Shown: in pieces, positions 11,906-22,859 of the stretch
How the letters are laid out: the number at the start of each line of letters is the position of its first letter
Position numbering within the stretch: the stretch's first letter is position 1
Source of the DNA: Circinella minor
Lineage: Eukaryota > Mucoromycota > Mucoromycetes > Mucorales > Lichtheimiaceae
DNA length: 64,000 nucleotides
Assembly (NCBI GenBank): GCA_016758965.1
Contig: JAEPRB010000158.1
Span: 31,339-95,338, forward strand
Direction: 5' to 3'
The notes under the pieces: model-generated
Database searches by the model: none
Seen by the model: the letters and a program-made list of their open reading frames with translations, nothing else
Told to the model about the DNA's origin: nothing
Made by a program: the position numbers and the translations under genes

Positions 11906-13981
11906 ATGTCTTACCCACAAACTGCTTCTCTTGCTCACTTTAAGCTTCCCGCTATTGACAATGAGCCTATGGTAAGTAAAATAAATTAACCTTTTTTTTT
12001 TCTTTTTGTTTATTTGCTTTTCTTTCTTTCGTTTGTTTGTTTGAAAAAATGAAAACATGCGTATATATATAATTGACGCGTTTAAATGTTTATTATTTAT
12101 TTGTTTATTAGTACTCATATGCTCCTAGCTCCGTCGAACGTCAAAAACTTCAAGCTGCTGTCGAAGAAATGCGCGCTCAAGCTCCTTTCGAAGTCCCTGT
12201 TGTTATTAACGGTGAACGCGTAAGTATACATATTAGACTCAAGTTGGTGAAGAAAGGAATGAAAATAAGGGGGGAAAAACAAGTTTTTAAGTGGAAAAGG
12301 TTGATAGAGTGTAGTATATATATGTGTATATGTATATTAATAGGCGAATACTAATATAATTCATTATTTATTGTTTATTAGATCTTCACTGGTAAGACAG
12401 AAAAGCAAGTCAACCCCTCTGAACATAAACAAGTTCTTTGCACTTTCCATCAAGCTGATGCTGCTTTAACTCAAAAGGCTATTGATGGTGCTTTAGCTGC
12501 TCGTGATCGTTGGGAAGCTCTTCCCTTCAACGAACGCGCTGCTGTCTTTTTGAAGGCTGCTGATTTGTTGTCCACAAAGTACCGGTAAGTTTATAGAAAA
12601 AATTAACAGGAAATGTTGGAGGTTGGGTAATAAAGATGGTGTGGGAATTTTTTGTAAAAAAAAAAAAAATAACTCATAAATGATTATTTTAATTATTAGT
12701 TACAAGTTGATGGCTGCTACTATGTTGGGTCAAGGTAAGAACATCTGGCAAGCCGAAATTGATACTGCTGCTGAATTGGCCGATTTCTTCCGTTTCAACT
12801 GTAAGTACGCTGAAGAAATGTATCATCAACAACCTCCCAAGAACGCTCCTGGTGTTTGGAACCGTGTTGAATACCGTGCTTTAGATGGTTTCGTCTACGC
12901 TGTTACTCCTTTCAACTTTACCGCTATCGCTGGTAACTTGCCTGGTGCTCCTGCCTTGATGGGTAACGTTGTTGTCTGGAAGCCTTCTCTTATGGCTGTC
13001 TACTCCAACTACTTGGTCTTCCAATTGTTGGAAGAAGCTGGTTTACCTGCTGGTGTCATCCAATTCATCCCTGGTCCTGCTATTGAAATTACTGAAACTG
13101 TCTTGGCCAGCCCTGATTTCTCTTCTCTTCATTTCACTGGTTCCACCCAAGTTTTCCGTACTTTGTGGAAGAACATTGCCAATAACATTGATAACTTCAA
13201 GAGTTACCCTCGTATCGTTGGTGAAACAGGTGGTAAGAACTACCACATGTTGCACCCTGATTTAGAATCTTCTGACTTGAAGCATGCTGCTCTTCAAACC
13301 ATTCGTGGTGCTTTTGAATACCAAGGTCAAAAGTGTTCTGCTACTTCCCGTGTTTATGTTCCTAAGGCATTGGCTGCTGAATATAAGAGTTATTTGGTTC
13401 AAGAACATGCCAAGATTACTCAAGGTCCTGTCCATGAATTCCAACATTTCAGTGGTCCCGTTATCAGTCAAGTTTCCTTTGACAAGATTAAGTCTTACAT
13501 TGACTATGCTGCTTCTGCTGAAGATTGTGAAATCTTGGCTGGTGGCAAATATGATGACTCTGTTGGTTACTATGTTCAACCTACCGTGATCGCTACTACC
13601 AACCCCAAGACCAAGACTATGGTTGAAGAAATTTTTGGTCCCGTCGTCACTGTTTACGAATATGAAGGTTCCTTTGAAGAAACTTGCAAGTTGATTGGTG
13701 AAACCACTGAATATGCTTTGACTGGTGCCTTGTTTGCTCATAACCGTGAAAACATTGTAATGGGTACCAACTTGTTGCGTCACACTGCTGGTAACTTTTA
13801 CGTTAATGATAAGAGCACTGGTGCTGTTGTTGGTCAACAACCTTTCGGTGGTGGGCGTGCTTCCGGTACTAACGATAAGGCTGGTTCTCTTACTTTGTTG
13901 ACTCGTTTTGTTTCCACTCGCTCCATCAAGGAAAACTTTGTCCCTATTGAAGATTTCTCTTACCCATCCAACCTTCAATAA
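11906..13981 (+). CDS. Delta-1-pyrroline-5-carboxylate dehydrogenase
   Basis: Mitochondrial ALDH4-type enzyme (yeast PUT2) oxidising glutamate-semialdehyde/P5C to glutamate with NAD+, the second step of proline catabolism. Exons 11906-11971, 12112-12219, 12382-12584 and 12700-13981 sum to 552 codons in frame, the usual size. Visible motifs: AVTPFNFTAIAGNLPGAPAL (NAD site), FTGSTQVF, VGETGGKNYHML (general-base Glu region), GAFEYQGQKCSATSRVY (catalytic Cys in QKCSA), EEIFGPVVTVYEY and QQPFGGGRASGTNDKAG. C/G-ending codons and few alternatives (AAG, GGT, GCT) mark it as highly expressed. An obvious mitochondrial presequence is not seen: the N-terminus MSYPQTASLAHFKLP is only weakly basic, so import would rely on a short or atypical signal. 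Confidence 0.95.
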
Positions 13982-15852
13982 TTTTCTTTATTCCTTTCTT
14001 TTTCTTTAAAAACCTCAATTGTTCATTCTCTCATATTATCTGCGCTTGCCATACCATCAAAACATAATTTTCTCTCTTTTTCTTTTTGCATTTTATATTT
14101 TTTTTTAATTCCATTCCCTTTCTTTTATCCATATTTTTCTCGCATATCTTTGTTACTATAACATTTCACCAGTCCAAACTTCTTTTCTTATTATTATTTG
14201 AAAATTTTGTTCAAAACAAAGTTTTGTTTATATTACGGTTAAAAAAGATAAAACAAAATAGCTTTCCGTAAAAAAAAATTGTATTATATAGCTTCACTAA
14301 TTTTTCATCATAAATAATAATAAAAAATTACTTTATGGGGCTTTTTTTTTTTTAATTATAAGCATTGTATGATTCTCATTTCTGCTGGGTTTTGTATTAT
14401 TGAATTTCTCGCGTGGGAAACTTTATCTTGAACAGTGTTTTAAGACTGTTAGATAAGGTTTCTTCATGGTAATCTTTTATATTACACACGTATCAAAGAA
14501 AGGGAAATAAAAGCACCAATCCCGATGAATGTAAGACTAAAAATTTAAGCACGCTAATCTATTTGAGTGCGTGTAACTTGAACAATTAAATCCCATTTTC
14601 ATAATCCACCCAAAAGACATAAGCATCACCTCCATCGTTAATATTCTGGACCTTTAATGAATAATGGGGTAGAAAAATATGTAACTTGGGAAACTTATTA
14701 TATTTTTAAGGTGAATAATGTAAATAGCTTTTTTAGATATACGGAAAGTTCAAATGTAGTTTCTTAAAGAGTGACAGTAACAGTGAATGACATTCGGTCC
14801 AAGCAAAAGAAGAAAAAGAACGAACAGTGCTTTAGAATGGAATGAGTTACGTTTTTCACCTAACCTACGTACACGCGTTATTGTTTACCAGGGACTGTTC
14901 GTCTGGTATGAAACACGTAGATATATTTTAAGGATCAGTCAATGACTGCTTCATCAATAACGAACACGCTTTCACAGCATCATCATATAACAAGGAACAA
15001 TATTGCTAGCAACACTCGTCTTATATTGTTAGAAGAATACATCATAAACATATTTCTTGGTCTATTTTCGATTTAATTATTTACTGGCCCATACGTATAA
15101 TTTACAAACTTTAAATATGAAAATGATGTCCCTTTTGTTTCTTTTATCCTTTAATTTTATCAGTATATATCATTCGTGTTCAAGGTATACTTATTCATTC
15201 TTGTATAGGACCATTTTGTTTCTCTTATTTAGTTTATTCTTCTATACACGTCTACAGAGACTTTAGTTATATTTTATTGTAAATAGCAAACGGCCTTAAC
15301 GCTTTGTAGGTACAAGTGAAAATGAAGCTGTATTGCTCTTGTTTAAATTGATAATATAAATCAAACTGATTCTTTTCCCTGCTATGTACAATAAATAAAT
15401 GAGTTAAGTCATTTTGAAGTTTGTGAAAGTTGCTTTCAGAGTTTTAGACTTGTTTTTACTAGTGTGATGTTTATTATGATACTTTCATTTTTCTTTACTG
15501 TTATGTCTTTTTAGCTCACAAGGATAACAAAAATGTATTGTATTACAGCATTTCCATGAATTGCATCCTCTACTATTATTATCGTTATTATCGTCTTTTT
15601 TTTTGATAACTAATACAATAAAATGTTTATAGTATAATAGGTTGTCTATTTTTTTAGAATATCTCGTTACTGTACAGGAAAATTTAGAGATGAAGCGAGC
15701 AAAAAAGAAAATTAACTTTGATTACTGCTATTTTATATTAACATGACTACTACTACGTATTAATATAAATAATCACCATGTACAATTAATAACGTGGTAT
15801 AATGATATAAAATATAATGGTAATGATTGGAAAAGAGATACGGGTTATTCAG
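13982..15852. other. Gene-poor intergenic region
   Basis: 1.9 kb of AT-rich DNA. The first 350 bases are pyrimidine-rich 3' flank of P5CDH. A short reverse-strand reading near 14590-14680 (VQNINDGGDAYVFWVDYENG) looks protein-like but ends at a stop and has no visible partner exons. The small forward frames at 14086 and 15057 are hydrophobic and low-complexity and look like chance frames. No RNA gene recognised. Confidence 0.45.
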
Positions 15853-16033
15853 TTATTTCTCTTTCTTTTTTTTTTTTTTGGTAATTGCATTTTGCATCAA
15901 TTCCGGAAGTAATAATTCATTTTCATCTTCATGACTAGATTTGATATCAGGTTTAATATCGTCGTCAGAATCACTGAAATCATCACCCATAAGATGATCT
16001 TTCACTATTCTGATTGTACTTGGGTGGTACGCT
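15853..16033 (-). pseudogene. Orphan terminal exon of an unknown protein
   Basis: Reverse strand, bounded by a good acceptor (tatttag) at about 16034, reads AYHPSTIRIVKDHLMGDD, FSDSDDDIKPDIKSSHEDE, NELLLPELMQNAITKKKKKK and stops at TAA 15853-15855. The acidic Asp/Ser block and terminal Lys run resemble a nuclear protein tail. I find no upstream exon in the next 300 bases before the forward gene at 16363, so this is either the last exon of a broken gene or a gene with an undetected far exon. Family not recognised. Confidence 0.35.
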
Positions 16034-16216
16034 AAATACCATAAAAATATGAAGTGTTAAAAATCAATATATTAGTCATGGAGGTAAACTACGCAAAGAG
16101 TTTAAGTGCTTAAAGATCGGTCGACATGCTTGAAAATTAATGATTAAAAAAGATTGGAAGTCTGAGTAGAAGAGAAACAATTAACTCTTGTCACATTTAT
16201 TTTAGGATGGGGGTTT

Positions 16217-16224
16217 TATAAATA
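16217..16224 (+). promoter_or_regulatory. TATA box candidate of the accessory gene at 16363
   Basis: TATAAATA inside GGGTTTTATAAATAGGGGG, about 140 bases before the ATG at 16363. Confidence 0.4.
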
Positions 16225-16362
16225 GGGGGCGTTTTGTCAAGAGGGTAAATATGTGTCTATAGGAGTAGACGTTACACATGTCCAAGATAGGCATTTGTTT
16301 TTAACAGTATTAGTGCTATCGTCATTTATTTTATAAAAACAAAAAAACAAAAAATAACTATT

Positions 16363-17546
16363 ATGAACACTCCCTTTATCATGTCAGAAAAAGCTATTAC
16401 ATATTGCTTCCAATCCTGTCAAAAGTATATCAGCAACAATTTTGAACTTGAAAGTATTTATTTGGATAAATGTCCTAAAAAGCATTTTGATTCTATTGAG
16501 TCCATGCCATCACAAATTGGTGCGAGCTTGTTCATTCCAATTTCCAACAATGTAAGAATAAAATCGTTCAAAATCGACTTACTTCAAAATCTTCTTAAAG
16601 ATTTTGTAACTATATAAATGAATATAACAATACAGAATATAAAATTGGATACTTGAATATTTTTCAATTTTTTTTTTTATAGTGGACAGCAGATGTAGAA
16701 ATTGTAGAACGACGAGAGCGTGCTTATTACATTGACCCTCAATATCGTTGGGGTCCAAGCTCTATTGAGTTTATTATAATGCAAAAAAAATGTGCAACCA
16801 AACAACAAGACGCTTTGTCCGACTTAAAAATACTCGTATTCTCCCGTGCTATGATGAACGAAGAGTTACGTGGACGGGCAGGGAAACTAGGTGTGTTATT
16901 ATTAGGCATAGAATAGCATATATTTGATTATTTTGACAATTACGTGTTAGTACTAATATAACTGTAAAGGAGAGCATGTGAGTACAAAGGTAAAAAAGTC
17001 TATTGTTAAGATAGGCAAAGACGCAAAAAAGTATCGTGAATCATATAACGAAGCTTCCCTAGTATTATGTGAGCCTGAAATAACCTGGGAGGAAATCTGC
17101 AATCCCGCTGCTCCGTTTTGGGAATGGACTATTATGCAGAAAGAGTTCGATATTCTTCGTGAAACTATGAACAAACGATGCGCAGAAGAAGAATTACAAT
17201 TGGTGGAGGTAAAAATAGCTTTGTTTTTATTTATTTATTTTGAAGATAGCGCTTGTTATTAATGTTGTTATCATTAGGACGAGTTGTTAAGATTGAAGAA
17301 TTACGCCAACAGTCGACGCAGAGCATTCGAATTGGCTATTCTACAAGAGGGCTATGGTAATGGTTAATGCCAGCTCTTGTTCGACTATCTCGATGAAGCG
17401 GAGCTTTTGTGACTCTCTGTAAATGAAAGTTGGATCAGAGTGCGTTCAGCCGATATAGTAGCTACTGAATCACCAGATGCCAGTATATCATCTGCAGAAA
17501 ATGAATACGAGGAAGAAGAACATACTGTAATAGAGTGTGAAGAATG
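16363..17546 (+). CDS. Unknown accessory protein, five exons
   Basis: No known family recognised. Exons chain in frame by canonical introns: MNTPFIMSEKAITYCF.. to ISNN (ends about 16551); WTADVEIVERRERAYYIDPQ.. to GKLG; EHVSTKVKKSIVKIGKDAKK.. to LQLVE; DELLRLKNYANSRRRAFELA..; and an acidic last exon VRSADIVATESPDASISSAE.. ending IECEE at TGA. The total is roughly 270 residues. The predicted protein is helical and charged, with two segments containing the same IMQK motif (SIEFIIMQK and WEWTIMQKEFD) in similar positions of two exons, which may be a diverged internal repeat. Retaining the intron before the last exon gives an earlier stop (QEGYGNG). It lies 111 bases before another unknown gene on the same strand, inside an accessory island; the two may form one longer gene or one mobile unit. 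Confidence 0.5.
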
Positions 17547-17657
17547 AGAGAATAATTTATTTGAACAAAGCAGACAAAATTTTCCGGGGGCCAAAGATAT
17601 ATTGGCTTGAGGACCGGCCGGATAACTGGGTTGCCAGGAGATAAAATAACAATCACC

Positions 17658-18784
17658 ATGGAACTGGAAACATCATCACAACTCACCAAAGTTGAAGAAG
17701 GTAAAAATACAGCAAACGGAAAATAAAATAGCATATTTTGAATTACTGATTCATGCCTTTATTAATAGTCATTAGAAGCTACTTAAAGGAAAGCGAGCCA
17801 ACTTTGAGCGAATTTGTTAAAACACACGTTGACTTTCTTATTGAACATACCCCGGCTGATTGCTCTTCACCAGAAAAGTTCTGGTCATCCCTTTTTTCGA
17901 GCCAAGCTCTTAAAATGAAAATTAAGCTTGTATGTCTGATCATGTAATGTAAATATTTATGTATATTTATACGATGTACTGATTTGAAGCATATTGTTGT
18001 TATTAGGCCAAAGGTAAAGACGCGATCGACTGGCAAAAAGTTTCTGCAGCATTGGTGCCACTTTCTTTGTGTTTTTTAAAGACAAAACATCTGCTGCCGC
18101 ACCAGCTGTCGATAATAAAGATAGCAGTGGCCGGATTATGTCCAGTAGCAGAAAAAATAATTTCTGTTCGGCCTGATCTTGTTTTATACTGCGATGGAAC
18201 TGAAAATGGTGCCGGTGAGTGTGGCAAGGAAGGTAATGCCAAAAAAGGGTTGGTAGAAACAAGTCTTCACTGCCCCAAAGTAATGAAAAGTACGTTCTTG
18301 TGTGTGAGTAACAAATGTGACAACGAGAAAGATCTCATTCGAACCATTCGAATCGTTTGCTTTGCTCAATTTCGTAAGTATTTGGACAAATGACGTGTAG
18401 CATATGATGTGTGGTTTGAGTTTCTCTTCTAATCATTGTACTTCTGGAATAGACCTCCATTCAAGCGCATCTATTCTGGACAGTCCCAGTGGATACGTTG
18501 GTCGAGTCCGTACAACTCCTCAATATGAAGTGTCAAACGTCCATCGATGTTCCCTTCTGGATTACTGCAGATCATGAAACTGACCTTGAAAGTAAAAGTG
18601 AGTGCTTACGGGTCATTTCGACAAGATATGTATTTGATTTGATAATAATATACGTGTGTAAGTTAGCCGTGTATCAAGCACAACAAGGCAAATATTGGAA
18701 CGTATCGAGAATGCCATTACCGCACTCTCCAGTGTTGTCGCCAGGTTAGATAATCAAGTCCATCTGCTTACGCGTCATGGTTAA
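17658..18784 (+). CDS. Unknown accessory protein with nuclease-like motif and coiled-coil tail
   Basis: ATG at 17658 sits in a good context (ACCATGG). Exons chain in frame: MELETSSQLTKVEE, then VIRSYLKESEPTLSEFVKTH.., AKGKDAIDWQKVSAAL.., a long exon with LCPVAEKIISVRPDLVLYCD and GTENGAGECGKEGNAKKGL, then TSIQAHLFWTVPVDTLVESV.. and ISRVSSTTRQILERIENAIT.. ending LLTRHG. About 300 residues. RPD(x13)GECGK resembles the PD..(D/E)xK core of restriction-endonuclease-fold proteins, but the spacing is E-x-x-K, so this is inference. The LVETSLHCPKVMKSTF stretch after it recalls, from memory, a large uncharacterised Mucorales family with a similar ..GE.GK..(20)..LK.PK.LKD layout. The last 35 residues form a coiled coil (ALSSVVARLDNQVHLLTRH). 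Exons further on may belong to it. Confidence 0.5.
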
Positions 18785-18888
18785 AAATATAATAGACGCA
18801 AATAATGAAAATCAAGAGGTTACTATCTCCTCATAAATTTTGCTCACTTTTGTTGTCCATTATCTAACATAGTATATTATCTATCTTA

Positions 18889-19608
18889 GATTAAGTTCCT
18901 CAAGATCACACAGGTTAGTACTATTCATATATATCTTATAAGTTTTTTTTTTTTTTTTTTTGTATTTTCTAACACATAGTATTTTAATTATATTACTACA
19001 TACACTCGTCATCCAGGAAGAATTTGGGGTTGGTGACGAAGAATCATCTCAGAGCTCTGAGCGACGTGATAATCAAAGGTAATACACTACTCTTTTCTTA
19101 TTGTACAAATACCATCATGCTGGTATCTAAATTCATATTTTCAAATATGTACATCTTATTTTTTTTAGTGACACCACACTTCCCGATAACCCAGATAGCT
19201 GGTTGAAAGAAGATAAAAACAATCAAGAAAGCCAGGACATTCTGTTAGGTGTAAAGCTGACAAATGCGGAGGAATCGTCCAGTGACGATATACCGCCCGA
19301 TCTTGGTTGAACAAGGTAAAAAAGAAAGCTATCTCTTTCACTATAAGTACATGAATGTCTGTGTTTATACTATTTCATTATTCTAATAACATATGATGAG
19401 TTTGTCACTCATGTTTTATTATATCATATTTGTATTTTCTATAGACCATCACGCAAGATCAAATTACATTTTTGGTGGTCGTGGTGCTCGTCATGATCGC
19501 GGGAGTTCTTCTGCTGTTCGCGGGAGTGTTGCAGCTAAAAGCAATATGGTTCACTCGGGTCGTGTTGGTCACTCTCGTCGTAGATGTGCTGTCACTCTTC
19601 GTTCTTAA
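18889..19608 (+). other. Loose exons after the accessory gene, ambiguous frame
   Basis: Three blocks with clean splice sites follow the stop at 18784. They are 18889-18912 (IKFLKITQ), about 19018-19078 (EEFGVGDEESSQSSERRDNQ) and about 19170-19310 (DTTLPDNPDSWLKEDKNNQE.., ending SSDDIPPDLG then TGA). A last block from about 19445 reads either as an RG-rich tail (HHARSNYIFGGRGARHDRGS.., stop at about 19606) or, in another frame, as a strongly hydrophobic two-helix tail (ITFLVVVVLVMIAGVLLLFA..). They could be alternative 3' exons of the gene at 17658, or a separate short gene. No intron choice I tried links them to the coiled-coil exon without a stop. Confidence 0.35.
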
Positions 19609-20214
19609 TAAATATTTGTACTATGTATTCACTAGTTGTATTCGTAGTAGTTATATTCAGATAATAAATTATGATAGGCTCATGGTGTCATTATATAATG
19701 AGTTTATTATATTTTTATTTTAATATGGCATATTTGCTATTTATAATGCTTTGATACAACTGATATTCTGAGACAATAAATACTATGCTTTTCACAGTTA
19801 CCTATCAATAACCTAATAAAGATCATAAATTTTAAACGTTATCTACCAATACAGTAGCGTGTCGCTTTAGCACAATATATAATATTCAAAATAATATGCA
19901 ACTATAATAAATGGTATACGTATAAATATTCTTAAATATTCAAAGCAATATATGCTACAATATTTGAGATATATAATTTAGAGTGGATTTTCGTATATGT
20001 ACATGTTTGAATATTTTCTGCATATATTTTTTTCTGTGGTGATACGTAAATTAAAAAAAAAACAAATATTTTTGTTTCAACTGTTTGTGTTTTCTTGAAC
20101 TTGCCCATATAAATCAATCAATGGAAGATAATATGGTATGCCCATACAAATATTATGAAGCATCATCAAGATAACAAATTATGATTAAGCATACATCATC
20201 ATTATCTTATCTTC
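19609..20214. other. AT-rich intergenic, nothing seen
   Basis: About 600 bases of AT-rich DNA with short repeats of the kind ATATTCAAA/AATATT. Only small low-complexity frames. Confidence 0.5.
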
Positions 20215-20737
20215 ATACGAAGAAACATTACAAAGAAACAAGCTTAAAGGTCCATTAACTTCCTTTTTTACGTATGCCAAAATTTTTGCTTCGGTACCTC
20301 TTCTACGTATTGATCGAGCGCTTAAATGCCCTCAACGTAAACAACGCTTTAATTTACAGGCTGGGTAAGTAACTCATCTGCACATATAGCCATTAGTATC
20401 AACAGAGACTTTTTTGAAAATGTATTACTGTTATAGTTTTATGATAGTAGCAAGAACGCTTGAAAATTTATAACAATTTTGGTTTATAACGATATTATTA
20501 TAACGAATATCCTACACGTTACGCAGAGAATTTCTGGCTTTTTTGTCGCAACTTAGCGGTTTGTCGCTTAACATTTCGATATTTAAAAAGATAAAAATAA
20601 AGTGGAAAGTAGTTCTATATTTTATTATATTTACAGGATATAAAACGTCTATTACGGTTTACTGTTTTACCTTCTGGTAATAACACTACTATCATAGACG
20701 CAGGTTGTGGTGATACAGATACATATACAAATAAATA
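20215..20737 (+). pseudogene. Orphan exons of an unknown gene
   Basis: A protein-like exon (SSYEETLQRNKLKGPLTSFF, TYAKIFASVPLLRIDRALKC, PQRKQRFNLQAG) ends at a perfect donor (GCTGG|gtaagt, about 20366). A plausible last exon after tttacag at about 20637 reads DIKRLLRFTVLPSGNNTTII, DAGCGDTDTYTNK and a stop at about 20737. The DNA between looks intronic or decayed. No family recognised and no clear start, so I treat it as a fragment, convergent with the METTL25-like gene. Confidence 0.3.
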
Positions 20738-20754
20738 ATAATAACAATAAGAAC

Positions 20755-21167
20755 CTATTTTGATGCTACAAAGACCATATTTCTAGGTGATTCCATTGGA
20801 TCAAATAATGGCCACATCCAGACACCTCGAGGTGATATATCGTTATCATTGCCATTTTTCTGTTGACTTTGTGGTGATGATACTGATTGCTTTAAATAAA
20901 GCCAGCGATCAACTAATACAATACTTTCTAACACACGTGCCATCAACGATCGTAATGTCCATAAAATAGTAATTTGTTTTTCAGCATATTTATATTCTTC
21001 CAAGTATTGTTCTGCTTCTTCTGCTGTAATACTATCAGATGAAAGACCAAATTTTTTTAAAGCTGCTTGGACATAACCAACAAATCCGTTCTTCTTATTG
21101 ATCCTATGTGCTAATGCAGGTGCTTGTGATGCTGATGCTAAACCTTTATCCACCATGATTTTCTAAG

Positions 21168-21213
<46 letters not shown>

Positions 21214-22606
21214 AAAGGGTTAAACTCGGTCCTCCTTTCTCTTTTTCAAAAAATTTATTTATTTCATCAATACCTGTAATAAAGCCCGAAAAAAATGTTG
21301 TTGAAAAGATTTTTTACTTGCTTGTTTTTGATGTTTCCATTGCCATGGTGAATGACATGCTAATACGCGTGCAGTTGTTCCCATGGTAAAGTTCATTTTA
21401 GCCAATGAATCACTCATTGGAAACCCAGTTTCTGGGAACATACACCCTGGCTGTTCAGATAAATAATGATAACAGCATCCAACATTGACCAGACAAGATA
21501 CTTTATCGTTATCTTCAGCAAAAAGTCGCATAATCAATGTTGATAAATCACCACAGGCATGTAAACCACAAATTAACCAACGATCATTATTTGTGGTTGT
21601 AGTACTAGAAGGTGTAGTAGGAGTAGTATTGGTATCGCTGGTGCTGATATCCTTATCATCATCATTACTACCCCATCGTGTTAAAACACTTGATATATTT
21701 TGTGGGGTTATCAACTCAGTAATATGTGTTAATCGTCCACGATGACTTTCTTCTGTGTATTTTTCTTCATGTCGTATCACACGTCGATCAAATCGTTCGG
21801 CACCTTTGGTTTGAATTTCAGACATATCAACTGCTAATACATTCATATCATGATGAAATGCTAGTGCTCGAGAAAGATAACCTTGCCCAGAACCAAGATC
21901 AAGGGCAGATGATATTCCATGTTGTTTAGCTACTTGATGAATTAAATCACTCATCCGTTCAACCTAATTTTTGTTATTATCAATTTACATAATTCAAAAG
22001 ATTTTTATTCTATATCTTAATTTCCTTTTATTATTACAATAATTACCTCATGAATTTTTTTACCTGTCATACCGAATAGCATATGCTTTTTGAATTCAGT
22101 ATGTCTTTCGTTATCTAAAAATAGTAATCAACAATTAAAGTCTAATCATTTAAACAAAACAATGTAAATAATAGTGTAATAAGTTCTCACTAGATTGTTT
22201 CCTTAATAATGCTATTCTGTTTGATTCTTGAATATACTTCTTTAATGTTTCAGGCCAAGAAGGGTTCTCTCCAAAAAAAAAAAACAGAATAATGGATTAT
22301 TATTTATACAAAAAACTTATACTATTTTAATGTGGATATCAAACTTACAATAATTGGTTCAAAAGAGGTTAGTTGAATAACTGTATCAAACCAGTTTTCT
22401 TCTTGTTCAAGTACATGGGTCCATTCTTGATCAAGTTTATTCCACTGGTCATGAGTAAAGAAATCAACAATGTGTAAATCATAAAGCCATTTATATTTAT
22501 TTGCCCATGAAACAAGTGTTTCCAAATAGTTTAATGGATCATTAAATCCAAAAGGTAAATCAATTTCTTTCTCTGGTAGTGATATCATGAATAATATACG
22601 ATACAA
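20755..22606 (-). CDS. METTL25/METTL25B-like methyltransferase
   Basis: Class I SAM-dependent methyltransferase of the METTL25/RRNAD1 family. Exons give SLPEKEIDLPFGFNDPLNYL, NPSWPETLKKYIQESNRIAL, NERHTEFKKHMLFGMTGKKI, then the core exon 21259-21954 with motif I SALDLGSGQGYLSRALAF, LAVDMSEIQTKGAERF, the family signature GLHACGDLSTLIMRLF and VNVGCCYHYLSEQPG. The last exon (20755 to about 21160) carries AHRINKKNGFVGYVQAALKK and RSLMARVLESIVLVDRWLYL. In the family, GCCYHYL and LHACGDL are diagnostic. A Thr/Ser/Asp-rich insertion (DDDKDISTSDTNTTPTTPSS) splits the core. The start may be the ATG at 22606 or the one at 22588 (MISLPEKE). Cellular substrate unknown. It is head-to-head with NF-YC. Confidence 0.85.
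21171..21210. repeat. (AT)20 microsatellite in a METTL25-like intron
   Basis: Forty bases of uninterrupted AT inside the intron between the last two exons of the METTL25-like gene. Confidence 0.9.
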
Positions 22607-22859
22607 ACAACAAAAAGAAAAGGCGGGGAAAATTTCCCAATATGAATTTGCATTTTACCGACTTCAAAAAAACAAACAAAAAGTTTCAAAAAAAAAAAAA
22701 AAAAAAAAACGGGCACGCCGCGTGCAGAACTTAATAAATTTATTTAATAACAAAGAAAATAAAAGTTTCCTTTTTCCTTTTTCTTTTCTAAATATAAGTA
22801 ACTTTTCTTTTATATCATTATAATTATTAAGTTAATTAATTTTATAAATAATAATAATA
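22607..22859. promoter_or_regulatory. Head-to-head promoter, METTL25-like / NF-YC
   Basis: 253 bases between divergent starts. It contains an A-run of about 23 (near 22687-22709) directly followed by an isolated GC-rich near-palindrome GCACGCCGCGTGC (about 22713-22725), which stands out in this AT-rich DNA and is a candidate shared element. Confidence 0.5.

Noticed and set aside
13262..13978. 238-codon open frame opposite P5C dehydrogenase
   Set aside because: Antisense shadow of the highly biased P5CDH exon, Ser/Thr/Asn-rich without motifs.
17385..18369. Several reverse-strand frames across the accessory genes
   Set aside because: Forward-strand exons have consistent splice sites and amino-acid composition; the reverse frames are Ser/Phe/Leu-rich with no splice support.
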